Of a stretch of 64,000 bases of DNA, positions 7,342 through 15,652 are shown piece after piece. The stretch is from a virus. The translations under genes and the position numbers were made by a program. A model generated the notes under the pieces. The model worked only from the letters and a program-made list of their open reading frames with translations. It had not been told where the DNA came from and made no database searches. The first letter of the stretch is position 1. Every line of letters starts with the position of its first letter. The stretch spans positions 62,001 to 126,000 of IMG/VR virus record IMGVR_UViG_3300031857_013798, one strand, 5' to 3'.

Positions 7342-8889
7342 ATGACCACATATAACGTAGCATTAAATGAAGGTGTTGATTATGATGCTTTCTGGCAGGA
7401 AATAGAAACTGACGGATCAGGCAGCGTCTACGTGCCCCAACGCGGGGTGGCAATTGTGAATGAACGTCCCACCAGTCTACGCCAGTGTTGGTATGAGTTA
7501 ACTGATGACGAAGCAGACAAACTGCGTCAAGACCCCAGAGTGTATTGTGTGGAGATACCGCCTGAGCAACGAACAGATATTGAAATCCACAACAATGCCT
7601 CACAAACTGGCTTGTATTACAAAAGTCCCGGCACCAATCCTGCCAACAATCTTGGAATCAATTGGGGGTTGTTTAGACTGAATTCAACCACAATGAACAC
7701 TCCTGGTTCATCAGGTACATTGACCTACAACTATCCCTTGGACGGCACTGGAGTAGACTTTGTGGTACAAGACTCAGGACTGCAAGTTGACCATCCTGAG
7801 TTTACGGATGCAGCTGGCGTGACTAGAGTACAACAAATTGACTGGTACACAGCGTCAGGTATTGCAGGTACCATGCCTGCTAATTTCTACACCGACTATG
7901 ACGGACATGGCACACACTGTTGTGGCATTGCCGCGGGCAAAACATACGGTCGTGCTAAAAATGCTAGAATTTACTGTATGACTGTGAGTGGACTCAACGT
8001 GGCACCCACCAATGGTATATCAACCACAGATGTGTTTGACTGCATCAAAGGGTGGCACAACAACAAAACTGTGGACCCCGCCACAGGATACAAACGACCC
8101 ACAGTTGTAAACATGAGCTGGAGTTACATCAACACGTTCACCAGTATCAATGGTGGCATTTATCGTGGAACGCCCTGGAGTGGGTCTGCCAAACAAGCTA
8201 CATTTGGTATGATTGGCAGTGCATCCAATCGCTTTGGTGTAAGAGTAGACAGTGTGGATGTGGATGTGGCCGAATTGCTGGCAGCAGGTGTGGTGTTAGT
8301 GGGCGCAGCCGGCAATTACTATCAAACTTTAGATGTGCCAGGCGGCCCTGATTACGATAACTTTTTTTATCAAACAAGCACTCCTAGGTATTACATGCGC
8401 GGCGGATCACCGGCCAGTGCTGATGGAGTGATCTGTGTGGGCAACGTCAGCACTGGATATGACAATCCTGAACACAAAAGTGGCTCTAGTGAATCTGGGC
8501 CCAGGGTGGATATTTATGCACCTGGCACAAACATTGTGAGTACCACCAGTACCAGCAATGCATTTGGTGCTACCACACCATATCCATTCAATGCCAGCTA
8601 CTTGATAATGAGTATTTCAGGCACGTCAATGGCCAGTCCCAATGTCGCTGGCCTGGCTGCTCAACTGCTACAAGTTTACCCCACAGCTACCCCAGCACAG
8701 ATACGAGCCAAGGTCATTGCTATGAGCACTCCCAACATGCTGTATGACACAGGATCGCAAACTGACTACAGCAATGAAGAAATTCTGCACGGTGGACCCA
8801 ATAGATTTGCCTATCAGGCATTTAACACAACCAGCGGCGGCAACATAAGCGGCCCAGTGTCAGTAAGTAACACAAGCATGAGGACATGA
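7342..8889 (+). CDS. Subtilisin-like serine protease (S8) in the tail-gene cluster
   Basis: 515 residues. The catalytic triad is visible: Asp144 in VVQDSG, His189 in DGHGTHCCG, Ser429 in SGTSMASPNVAG; the oxyanion Asn is in GAAGNYY. Residues 1-95 look like an inhibitor-I9-type propeptide. No signal peptide is present, so it is probably virion-associated or acts in the host cytoplasm. Neighbours on both sides are tail-surface-like, suggesting a role in degrading host surface protein or processing fibres. Confidence 0.85.
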   Translation: MTTYNVALNEGVDYDAFWQEIETDGSGSVYVPQRGVAIVNERPTSLRQCWYELTDDEADKLRQDPRVYCVEIPPEQRTDIEIHNNASQTGLYYKSPGTNPANNLGINWGLFRLNSTTMNTPGSSGTLTYNYPLDGTGVDFVVQDSGLQVDHPEFTDAAGVTRVQQIDWYTASGIAGTMPANFYTDYDGHGTHCCGIAAGKTYGRAKNARIYCMTVSGLNVAPTNGISTTDVFDCIKGWHNNKTVDPATGYKRPTVVNMSWSYINTFTSINGGIYRGTPWSGSAKQATFGMIGSASNRFGVRVDSVDVDVAELLAAGVVLVGAAGNYYQTLDVPGGPDYDNFFYQTSTPRYYMRGGSPASADGVICVGNVSTGYDNPEHKSGSSESGPRVDIYAPGTNIVSTTSTSNAFGATTPYPFNASYLIMSISGTSMASPNVAGLAAQLLQVYPTATPAQIRAKVIAMSTPNMLYDTGSQTDYSNEEILHGGPNRFAYQAFNTTSGGNISGPVSVSNTSMRT

Positions 8890-8890
8890 T

Positions 8891-9619
8891 ATGCCAATAG
8901 TAATAGGACCCGGAATTGAAATAGGACCAGGAGTCACTGCTGGTGGTGGGTTTGCGCCAACAGTGAGTTTGATTTATGATTTAGATGCAGCCAATTACTC
9001 AGCTGTGCCCACCAACGGATCAGTCACAGAAGGAACAGGTACCACAGGAGAACGCACACTAACAGTGGCCAATGCAGGCGGCAGTATTAGCTGGCAAGCT
9101 GACAATGGTGGGTTGTTCAGAAAATCTAACGCCACTGGAACTGACAGTATCCGCGGCGGTCCCAACTGGAGTACTGGTCAGAGTTATTCAGTGTTTGCAA
9201 CCTACAAGTTGTCGGTCACAAGTTCTGGTAGATTGTTAAACACACAAAGTGAAGCCACTAGAGACTGGATGATGGGTGCCTACAATGGTTTTGTAAATGC
9301 ATTCTATCCCAACTATGCAGTTAACTTGCCCAGCTCAGGAACAAATGCTGTGTGGAACTTTATATGGGGTACTTGGAACGCCAGCACCGGCCTAGGCCAA
9401 GTGTACACAGCAACAAGTGCTCAACCAACTACCACTTCTTTTACAGCCACTAATCTAGGCAGCGGCGGCGGCCCCAATCAAATAAGATTATTCAGTCGTT
9501 CAGCAGGCACCGAAGTGCAAACTGGCGACATAGGATTTGTCAAGGCCTACAACGGAATATTAACGCTGGGAGACGTACAAGGTTTGTACGCTCAATACAA
9601 AACAAGATTTGGATATTAA
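8891..9619 (+). CDS. LamG/concanavalin-like virion protein with GxGIxIGxG tag
   Basis: 242 residues. The N-terminal tag is MPIVIGPGIEIGPGV. It is followed by a jelly-roll-like domain: LIYDLDAANYSAVP at the start and GFVKAYNGILTLGDVQGLYAQYK at the end, as in laminin-G/lectin-like domains of phage tail proteins. It probably binds carbohydrate on the host surface. It lies 1 nt downstream of the subtilase gene. Confidence 0.65.
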   Translation: MPIVIGPGIEIGPGVTAGGGFAPTVSLIYDLDAANYSAVPTNGSVTEGTGTTGERTLTVANAGGSISWQADNGGLFRKSNATGTDSIRGGPNWSTGQSYSVFATYKLSVTSSGRLLNTQSEATRDWMMGAYNGFVNAFYPNYAVNLPSSGTNAVWNFIWGTWNASTGLGQVYTATSAQPTTTSFTATNLGSGGGPNQIRLFSRSAGTEVQTGDIGFVKAYNGILTLGDVQGLYAQYKTRFGY

Positions 9620-9622
9620 TAT

Positions 9623-9937
9623 ATGGCAATGATAATAGGTTCAGGTATTACTTTAGGCACAGGTCTTCAACTAACCAGCGGAGCCGCACCACCTCCGCCT
9701 CCATTGGTCATTCCCACCAGCGATACAGGTGGGGTAACAGGGTGGAATCCTCAAGCCGCAGGAATACCATACAGTGCCACAGTGATTGCCACATATCCAG
9801 TGGGTAGTACAATCACTTTTCAGGACAGCACCACAGCAACTATTACGCAGTGGGATGACTATGGTCCTACTTACATTGACATTTTTTGGGATACGCCTAA
9901 GGTTGGCACAATATTCCCAATCACACTATCAACTTAA
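9623..9937 (+). CDS. Small virion-like protein with GxGIxxGxG tag
   Basis: 104 residues. The N-terminus MAMIIGSGITLGTGLQL shows the same glycine tag as its two neighbours, then a Pro-rich linker and an 80-residue beta-rich domain with no known motif. It lies between the LamG-like gene and the holin gene. Likely a tail-surface protein; no specific function can be given. Confidence 0.55.
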   Translation: MAMIIGSGITLGTGLQLTSGAAPPPPPLVIPTSDTGGVTGWNPQAAGIPYSATVIATYPVGSTITFQDSTTATITQWDDYGPTYIDIFWDTPKVGTIFPITLST

Positions 9938-9949
9938 TAAGGAAACAAC

Positions 9950-10486
9950 ATGACAACAAAAATGTCAGAATCAGAAAAGAAAAAAGAAGACTGGATGAAC
10001 TCAAAATGGCGGCCCATGATGGGTTGGTCATACATGCTGACCTGCATTGCAGATTTTGTGATATTTCCAGTGTTGTGGTCTATACTACAAAGCCTTTCAA
10101 AAGGTCAAGTCAACGTGCAGTGGCAACCTATCACCTTGCAAGGTGCAGGCCTGTATCACATTGCCATGGGTGCTGTGCTGGGTATTGCGGCTTATGGTCG
10201 CACACAAGAAAAACTAGGAGGAGCCAACAATGGCGGAATCAACTTACCATCAAATGTCGGTACAACATATACGCCTCCGGGATCAGTACAACAGCCAGCC
10301 GCACCCGGTGGTTTTGGTGCACCAACCACAAACACCTGGGGCTCACAACCCCTGGGAGGCGGAAGCGCATTTGGAGGCGCACCTGCAACAGGCTTTGGAG
10401 CACCAGCGGCTGGATTTACTGAAGTAACCATTGGGTTTGGTGGTAAAAAAGCTCCGCCAGCCATAACTGACTATCCAGAACGATAA
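9950..10486 (+). CDS. Holin (GTA_holin_3TM-like)
   Basis: 178 residues, SD AAGGAAA. The segment SKWRPMMGWSYMLTCIADFVIFP starts the first hydrophobic region, followed by YHIAMGAVLGIAAYGRTQEK. This matches phage holins of the 3TM/GTA type that oligomerise in the inner membrane to release the endolysin. The C-terminal 85 residues form an unusual Gly/Ala/Pro-rich tail (FGAP, FGG repeats) not needed in the family. It completes the lysis set at 3.6-6.4 kb. Confidence 0.75.
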   Translation: MTTKMSESEKKKEDWMNSKWRPMMGWSYMLTCIADFVIFPVLWSILQSLSKGQVNVQWQPITLQGAGLYHIAMGAVLGIAAYGRTQEKLGGANNGGINLPSNVGTTYTPPGSVQQPAAPGGFGAPTTNTWGSQPLGGGSAFGGAPATGFGAPAAGFTEVTIGFGGKKAPPAITDYPER

Positions 10487-10507
10487 TAACTAAAAAGGAA
10501 AATCAAA

Positions 10508-10714
10508 ATGAAAAATATTATATTTGTAGCAGGATTAATTCTTAGTTTGCCAGCAATTGCTGACGAAGCCAAAGAAACCAAACGAGTCTGCGTTGACGTA
10601 AAGAAAGACGGCAAGGAAGTAAAAGATCCCAAAACAGGCAAGACCAAGCAAAGCTGTAAAGAAGTCAAACAGCACAAAAAACTAGATGGCACCAAAGTGC
10701 CGGAGAAAAAGTAA
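10508..10714 (+). CDS. Small secreted protein with two cysteines
   Basis: 68 residues with SD AAAAGGAAA. A signal peptide is evident (basic start, hydrophobic core, cleavage near AIADEA). The mature part is very rich in Lys (about a quarter) with two Cys about 22 residues apart (RVCVDV, QSCKEV) that could form one disulfide. It may be periplasmic and related to lysis or exclusion; not recognised. It overlaps the next small ORF by one base. Confidence 0.6.
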   Translation: MKNIIFVAGLILSLPAIADEAKETKRVCVDVKKDGKEVKDPKTGKTKQSCKEVKQHKKLDGTKVPEKK

Positions 10715-10791
10715 TGGAATGGTTATTGTTTGTTGTGGTGGCTGCTGGCATTGGCTGGTGGTGCTGGGACTACTACAATAAGTTTCGTTAA
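10714..10791 (+). CDS. 25-residue membrane micropeptide
   Basis: ATG at 10714 shares one base with the previous stop (TAATG). The peptide MEWLLFVVVAAGIGWWCWDYYNKFR is a single transmembrane helix with aromatic belt and a basic end. It ends directly before the promoter at 10793. Tiny, so only coupling and composition support it. Confidence 0.4.
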   Translation: MEWLLFVVVAAGIGWWCWDYYNKFR

Positions 10792-10792
10792 T

Positions 10793-10821
10793 TTGACAAC
10801 CAGTACCGGGCCCTGTATAAT
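10793..10821 (+). promoter_or_regulatory. Consensus sigma70 promoter for dnaJ-like gene
   Basis: TTGACA (10793-10798), 17-bp spacer, TATAAT (10816-10821): a perfect match to the host vegetative promoter consensus. The predicted start near 10828 leaves about 15 nt of leader before the ATG at 10843. Its -10 sits in the left arm of a terminator hairpin. Confidence 0.85.
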
Positions 10822-10841
10822 TAAACATACAGGGCCTTTTT
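10808..10841 (+). terminator. Intrinsic terminator overlapping the promoter
   Basis: GGCCCTGTA (10809-10817) pairs with TACAGGGCC (10828-10836), loop 10 nt, followed by TTTTT. It should end transcription from the holin side, while transcripts starting at about 10828 lack the left arm and escape it. Confidence 0.8.
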
Positions 10842-10842
10842 C

Positions 10843-11619
10843 ATGACCGATCACTATGCAACACTAGGTGTTGCTCGAACTGCCACACAAGACGAAATCA
10901 AACGAGCTTTCCGTCGGCTGGCCAGCCAGCATCATCCGGACAAGGGCGGCGATACAGCCAAGTTCCAAGAGATACAAGCAGCCTACGACACTCTAGGCGA
11001 CGAAGCCAAACGAGCTGAGTACAACAATCCACGCCCACAGTTTGGGGGATTCCCCAACGGCACACACTTCAACATGAATGATATTTTTTCAAGCATGTTT
11101 GGACAGAACTTTGCGCAACAGCAAGCTCGTAGAGGTCATGTGAGAATGAGTCTCTGGATCAGTCTTGCTGACGTTGCAACTGGTGGACAGCGCACAGTGA
11201 CCATTGGTACACAGCAAGGTGCCCAAGCAGTTGAAATTGAAGTACCGCGTGGCATTGACGACGGAGACAATGTGCAATACCAAGGCCTGGGCCCAGGTGG
11301 CGCAGATCTAGTGGTGCAGTATCGAGTGCAACCAGATCCAAACTGGGAACGGCAAGGACTAAACTTGATTACCAATCGCAAAATCAATGTGTTTGATTTG
11401 ATATTGGGTGCGGACATTCGAGTTAGAGATTTGCTAGGCAATGAATTGTCTATGACTGTGCCGTCGGGCACTCAACCGGGCACACTGCTAAGACTCAAAG
11501 GTCGTGGTCTGCCCAATCGTCAAGGTCAGCAGGGCGATGCGTTTGTTCGCATATCAACCGAATTGCCCATACACATTGCCCCAGAAATTCGTGAAGCTAT
11601 CCAAAAGCATCACAAATAA
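10843..11619 (+). CDS. DnaJ/CbpA-type co-chaperone
   Basis: 258 residues. N-terminal J domain (1-65) with HHPDKGGD, i.e. the HPD motif needed to stimulate Hsp70. A Gly/Phe linker (about 65-90) leads into a C-terminal substrate-binding domain (PRGIDDGDNVQYQGLG, PSGTQPGTLLRLKGRGLP). There is no central zinc-finger, so it is of the CbpA/type II form. Presumably it recruits host DnaK for phage assembly or stress. No Shine-Dalgarno is seen before ATG 10843. Followed by a ClpA homologue. Confidence 0.9.
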   Translation: MTDHYATLGVARTATQDEIKRAFRRLASQHHPDKGGDTAKFQEIQAAYDTLGDEAKRAEYNNPRPQFGGFPNGTHFNMNDIFSSMFGQNFAQQQARRGHVRMSLWISLADVATGGQRTVTIGTQQGAQAVEIEVPRGIDDGDNVQYQGLGPGGADLVVQYRVQPDPNWERQGLNLITNRKINVFDLILGADIRVRDLLGNELSMTVPSGTQPGTLLRLKGRGLPNRQGQQGDAFVRISTELPIHIAPEIREAIQKHHK

Positions 11620-11625
11620 ATATTT

Positions 11626-11660
11626 TGAGTATTGCATTACTCACAACAATGTGCTACAAT
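11626..11660 (+). promoter_or_regulatory. Sigma70 promoter with dyad at -35, upstream of clpA-like gene
   Basis: TTGCAT (11632-11637), 17-bp spacer, TACAAT (11655-11660). The -35 is flanked by perfect arms TGAGTA (11626-11631) and TACTCA (11638-11643), which could be an operator. Confidence 0.7.
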
Positions 11661-11682
11661 ACACAAGGTAACAACTTAACTC

Positions 11683-13965
11683 ATGCCCATGTCACAACAT
11701 TCTGAACTCGAAAGTATCGTAGAAGACGCCATTGAATTGGCTCGTTCCAAAAGTCACGAATACGTGACCACAGAACATTTGCTGTTGGCCCTGATACGGC
11801 ACCAGCCATTTAGAAAAACTCTGGACAAATTTGGCACCGACTCTGGCATGCTGGATCAAGAAGTAGACAGCTACCTCAACAGCTTGATTTCTATTGTGAG
11901 TAAAAGCGCAGATATACAACCTCGAAAGACCACTGCACTGGAACGCATTTTCAATCGTGCCAATGTACAGGTCATGTTTACTGGACGCAGAACACTCACT
12001 GTGATTGATGTGTATCTTTCAATCATGGCAGAAACCAACAGTCATGCACACTACTTCTTGTTGAAGTATGGTGTGAAGAAACAGGAGTTTGTGGATCATT
12101 GGCAAAAGACCTACACTCACTCAGACGCCAAGCTGAGTCAAGCACAGGCCACAGAAATACTCACTGAGTACTGTACAGATCTCACAGGTGCGGCTCGCGG
12201 CAATCGTCTGGAGCCCATGATTGGGCGAGCCACAGAAGTTCAAGAAATGGTCACCACACTGGCACGCCGTTTCAAAGCCAACGTGCTGATGGTAGGTGAT
12301 CCTGGTGTGGGCAAAACACACATTGTGGAAGGACTAGCACAGGAAATTGTGGCTGGTCGTGTGCCAGAGTTTCTTAAGGATCACGAAGTGTGGAGCCTGG
12401 AAATTGGGTCATTGTTGGCAGGATCAAAGTATCGCGGTGAGTTTGAAGAAAAATTCAAAGCAGTAATAGCTGCTCTTGAAACCAAGAAGAAATGTATCTT
12501 GTTCATTGACGAAGCACACACCATGCGTGGCGCAGGTTCAGGCTCTAACAGTTCACTTGACTTTGCTAACATGCTGAAACCTGCTATTACCAAAGGCAAC
12601 TTGAAAGTTGTGGCGTCGACCACCTGGGAAGAATACTATGAATCATTTGAGAAAGATCGCGCACTCATGCGCAGATTCTACCGCTTGTCAATTGATGAAC
12701 CAGATACTGCAACCACGGAGCAGATTCTTATTGGTCTATCTCCCCGGCTCGAAACGTTTCATAATGTGCTGATTGAAACTGAAGCAATGACTGCGGCTGT
12801 GGAACTGGCCAATCGTTACATACACGATCGTAAGAATCCTGACAAATCAATTGACTTGATTGATGCAGCCTGTGCTAGAGAGCGTGTGAAAGATCTGGGC
12901 ACAGTAGTAGTTACCAAGGCCATGATTGAAGAACAGTTGACTCGTGTGACTGGTGTGCCCACAGACAAACTGCAAAACGAACGTTCAGCTAAGATTGTGG
13001 ATCTTGAAGGCAACATCAAGCAGAAATTGTACGGACAAGATTCAGCAGTTGATTCAGTGCTGGAACGTGTGTACATCAACTTTGCTGGCATTGCCAATGA
13101 CAAAAAGCCCATGGCGAGTTTCTTGTTCTTGGGCCCAACAGGCACAGGTAAAACAGAACTAGCACGACTGTTGAGTGACAATTTGGATATGAAACTGCTG
13201 AAATATGACATGAGTGAATTCCAAGAGCGTCATTCAGTCAGCAGCCTTATTGGTGCGCCTCCGGGTTATGTGGGATTTGAAGATGGCAATGTAGGTGGCG
13301 GCAAACTGATCTCTGACATCAGCAAGAATCCCTTCGCAGTAATATTGTTTGATGAGATTGAAAAGGCGCACCCTGATGTTACCAACATCTTGTTGCAGAT
13401 GCTGGATGAAGGTGTTATTACCAGTTCGAACGGCAAGAAAGCCAACTGCAAGAATACCATCATTATCATGACTTCAAACTTAGGAGCACGGGACAGTGAA
13501 GCAAACAACATTGGCTTTGGCAGCTTTGAAAAGACTGGTGAGGACGACCGAGCTCTCAAAGAGTTTTTCAAGCCTGAACTACGCAACAGAATCGACCAAA
13601 TTGTTAAATTCTCCAAGCTGGATACTTTGGCAATCAAGAAAGTTGTGGTCAAGTTTGTGGATGAACTCAAAACGAGTTTGCTTGCAAAAGGTATACGTCT
13701 CAACTTATCCGAAGGCGCAGTTGACCTGCTTGCTGACAAGGGCTATGATTCGAAGCTGGGTGCGCGACCACTCTCGAGGAAGATTGATGAACTGATTCGT
13801 GTGCCGTTGAGCAAGAAGATCCTGTTTGATCGCTTGCGTGATTGTACTATCACTGCGGATGTTGTGGCGGACAAAATTGTGTTTGATGTTCAAGCGGACG
13901 CACCTGTGGAAGTGATTGCAAGTGTAAATGTTGATGGAATTATAGTGGTGGACAATGAGAAGTGA
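11683..13965 (+). CDS. clpA: ClpA-like AAA+ unfoldase
   Basis: 760 residues, close to E. coli ClpA (758). An N-domain with HEYVTTEHLLLAL (residues 20-40) is followed by two AAA+ modules: GDPGVGKT near 205, LFIDEAH near 275; GPTGTGKT at 484-491 and VILFDEIEKAH near 553. An IGF tripeptide near 610 occupies the position of the ClpP-binding IGL/IGF loop, so it may dock on host ClpP; no clpP is in the window. ClpB's long middle coiled coil is absent. ATG 11689 is an alternative start. It may be an acquired host gene. Confidence 0.9.
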   Translation: MPMSQHSELESIVEDAIELARSKSHEYVTTEHLLLALIRHQPFRKTLDKFGTDSGMLDQEVDSYLNSLISIVSKSADIQPRKTTALERIFNRANVQVMFTGRRTLTVIDVYLSIMAETNSHAHYFLLKYGVKKQEFVDHWQKTYTHSDAKLSQAQATEILTEYCTDLTGAARGNRLEPMIGRATEVQEMVTTLARRFKANVLMVGDPGVGKTHIVEGLAQEIVAGRVPEFLKDHEVWSLEIGSLLAGSKYRGEFEEKFKAVIAALETKKKCILFIDEAHTMRGAGSGSNSSLDFANMLKPAITKGNLKVVASTTWEEYYESFEKDRALMRRFYRLSIDEPDTATTEQILIGLSPRLETFHNVLIETEAMTAAVELANRYIHDRKNPDKSIDLIDAACARERVKDLGTVVVTKAMIEEQLTRVTGVPTDKLQNERSAKIVDLEGNIKQKLYGQDSAVDSVLERVYINFAGIANDKKPMASFLFLGPTGTGKTELARLLSDNLDMKLLKYDMSEFQERHSVSSLIGAPPGYVGFEDGNVGGGKLISDISKNPFAVILFDEIEKAHPDVTNILLQMLDEGVITSSNGKKANCKNTIIIMTSNLGARDSEANNIGFGSFEKTGEDDRALKEFFKPELRNRIDQIVKFSKLDTLAIKKVVVKFVDELKTSLLAKGIRLNLSEGAVDLLADKGYDSKLGARPLSRKIDELIRVPLSKKILFDRLRDCTITADVVADKIVFDVQADAPVEVIASVNVDGIIVVDNEK

Positions 13966-14650
13966 ATCGCGTAGTTCGTTGTACTACAACGCATATGAAT
14001 ATGCCATGACCTGGCAGCAGGACGAAATTGGGTGTATTCGCAGTCTTGATCAAAAGAAAATGCAGTCACACATTCGCGTGAGAATGGAGTACGAAGCTAG
14101 TAGAAATTCTCATTACCAACGCTATGGCGAAAAATTTATAAGCAAATTTACCACACGCTGTTGTGACAATTTAGAAGGCATGCGAGCACTGTTGGCAGCA
14201 GAAACTCCCCCAAAGAAAATGGTGTTTTTCAACAATTATCTCACAGTGTACACAAACAATCTTGGCTTGCATGGTCGATTGATGGCATGCGATTGGATTG
14301 AGTCTGTAGATCTCAAACGAGCAGAACTCAATTTGCCACCTGATACAATTTTATTAAAAAATCCACAGTATCAATACCGCACTTATTTCCGTGGGCGATC
14401 ACTTGGCAAAACACAAAAGTCTCGACTGGCTGCATGGATAACCACCCAGGGCAATGACGTTGCAGCCAGCAAGAGTTTGCGAGAATTTTTAGATATTGAA
14501 ATTAGGCCAACACGGGTGTATTGGTGGCGCAATGATGTTACTGAAAGCTATTACTACATCGAGCACAATAGCCTACAATATGAAACCATGCTGAGTATGG
14601 TATGCCCGGGCATGGTTAGGAAAACTCTGCCCATAGTGAAAAAACAATAA
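13955..14650 (+). CDS. Hypothetical protein, overlaps clpA-like gene
   Basis: 231 residues, aromatic and basic (many Tyr, Arg), no membrane segment. The start overlaps the clpA-like stop by 11 nt, suggesting coupled translation. Segments such as LYYNAYEYAMTWQQDE and FFNNYLTVYTNN resemble no family I can name. The uniform codon use and tight spacing support it as a real gene. Confidence 0.6.
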   Translation: MRSESRSSLYYNAYEYAMTWQQDEIGCIRSLDQKKMQSHIRVRMEYEASRNSHYQRYGEKFISKFTTRCCDNLEGMRALLAAETPPKKMVFFNNYLTVYTNNLGLHGRLMACDWIESVDLKRAELNLPPDTILLKNPQYQYRTYFRGRSLGKTQKSRLAAWITTQGNDVAASKSLREFLDIEIRPTRVYWWRNDVTESYYYIEHNSLQYETMLSMVCPGMVRKTLPIVKKQ

Positions 14651-14653
14651 ATA
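14647..14653 (+). promoter_or_regulatory. Late-promoter-like ATAAATA
   Basis: ATAAATA overlaps the stop at 14648-14650; its last A is 8 nt before ATG 14661. No ribosome site intervenes. Confidence 0.4.
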
Positions 14654-14660
14654 ACACACT

Positions 14661-14825
14661 ATGGCAAAAATACATGAAGAAATAGTTGTGATCAAACTAT
14701 CAAAATTGGTCAAAGACGATGCAACAGCAGAAGCAATTGCCACTGATGACATTGTGGCAGCCCTGCAATCAGTTGCAGAAGAACTAGCCGGCAGCGGTGT
14801 TGTTGTGGAAGCTGATCGCGCATAA
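14661..14825 (+). CDS. Small acidic protein, 54 residues
   Basis: M-A-K-I-H-E-E start, then a predicted alternation of strand and helix with an Ala-rich, acidic centre (DIVAALQSVAEELAG). The stop shares a base with the next ATG (TAATG). I recall similar short proteins in T4-like marine phages beside virion genes; function unknown. Confidence 0.55.
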   Translation: MAKIHEEIVVIKLSKLVKDDATAEAIATDDIVAALQSVAEELAGSGVVVEADRA

Positions 14826-15187
14826 TGACCACTGAAATCATTCTTGGCACCACAGTTTACGGAGAACCTTCGGGCAACTACGACGGGTCAAGTCAAGACT
14901 GGGCATCAGACGCTGTGCCAGCAGCCAGTTATTATCGCGGCCGTGGCGGCTTGCAAACTGTGACTTTTAGTGTTGAAAATTTTGAAGGTACCATTTATCT
15001 TGACGCCACGCTGGATACACTACCAGAATCAGCCACTTGGTTTAACACATTTATTTTTGATGATGGGTCTACTATACCAATAACTGATTACCATCCTGCA
15101 ACAATAACTGGTAATTTTGTGTGGCTGCGTTGCAGAATTGAAAACTTTTCTGGTGGCACTATAAATTCTGTCACCGCCACTTACTAA
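14825..15187 (+). CDS. Virion-like beta-rich protein
   Basis: 120 residues, Thr/Tyr/Gly-rich and free of Cys apart from one, with beta-strand-like alternation (TVTFSVENFEGTIYLDATLD, FVWLRCRIENFSGG). This is the style of small tail-fibre or decoration proteins in marine myoviruses. It is coupled to both neighbours. No specific function. Confidence 0.5.
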   Translation: MTTEIILGTTVYGEPSGNYDGSSQDWASDAVPAASYYRGRGGLQTVTFSVENFEGTIYLDATLDTLPESATWFNTFIFDDGSTIPITDYHPATITGNFVWLRCRIENFSGGTINSVTATY

Positions 15188-15195
15188 GGAAATCC

Positions 15196-15636
15196 ATGTC
15201 AGAAGTTGTTAAATTTCAGTGTACGTTAGGCACCACCTCGTCCGCTGCACCACTGAGTTTTGAAGCTTTACTAAATGGCCAAAGTGTTTTTAAGTTAGAT
15301 CATGTGACTGATAACTGTCAGGTAACATTTGACATTCCAGATACAGATGACACTGAACAAAAACTACAACTGGTGATGTCAGGCAAAACTACAGAACACA
15401 CACAAGTTGATGATCAGGGCAATATCACTGCTGATGCCATGTTGACCATTGATACTGTGTCAATTGACGGAGTTGATATCACTCAGTTGTTGAATGAAAC
15501 AGCAGATTATGCACACGATTTCAATGGCACACAAGATCCCATAAAAGACAAGTTCTATGGAGCCATGGGCTGTAACGGCTCAATAACACTTGAATTTACC
15601 ACACCATTTTATCTGTGGTTGCTGGAACACATGTAA
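15196..15636 (+). CDS. Virion-like beta-rich protein
   Basis: 146 residues with SD AAGGAAA. Acidic, with regular beta patterns (QVTFDIPDTDDTEQKLQLVMSG; DTVSIDGVDITQLL) and a C-terminus ending in an aromatic run (FYLWLLEHM). It could be a jelly-roll or carbohydrate-binding-like fold, but no defining motif is visible. Placed between another virion-like gene and a nucleotidyltransferase gene. Confidence 0.5.
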   Translation: MSEVVKFQCTLGTTSSAAPLSFEALLNGQSVFKLDHVTDNCQVTFDIPDTDDTEQKLQLVMSGKTTEHTQVDDQGNITADAMLTIDTVSIDGVDITQLLNETADYAHDFNGTQDPIKDKFYGAMGCNGSITLEFTTPFYLWLLEHM

Positions 15637-15639
15637 GCA

Positions 15640-15646
15640 CTAAATA
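15640..15646 (+). promoter_or_regulatory. Late-promoter CTAAATA
   Basis: CTAAATA lies in the 16-bp gap, separate from the stop codon at 15634-15636. Its last A is 7 nt before ATG 15653, so the mRNA would have one base or none ahead of the start codon. Confidence 0.5.
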
Positions 15647-15652
15647 CAGTGT

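Noticed and set aside
10843-13965. A host chromosome segment because of dnaJ and clpA homologues
   Set aside because: They are flanked on both sides by phage lysis and virion genes and phage replication genes, so the region is phage DNA carrying host-like genes.
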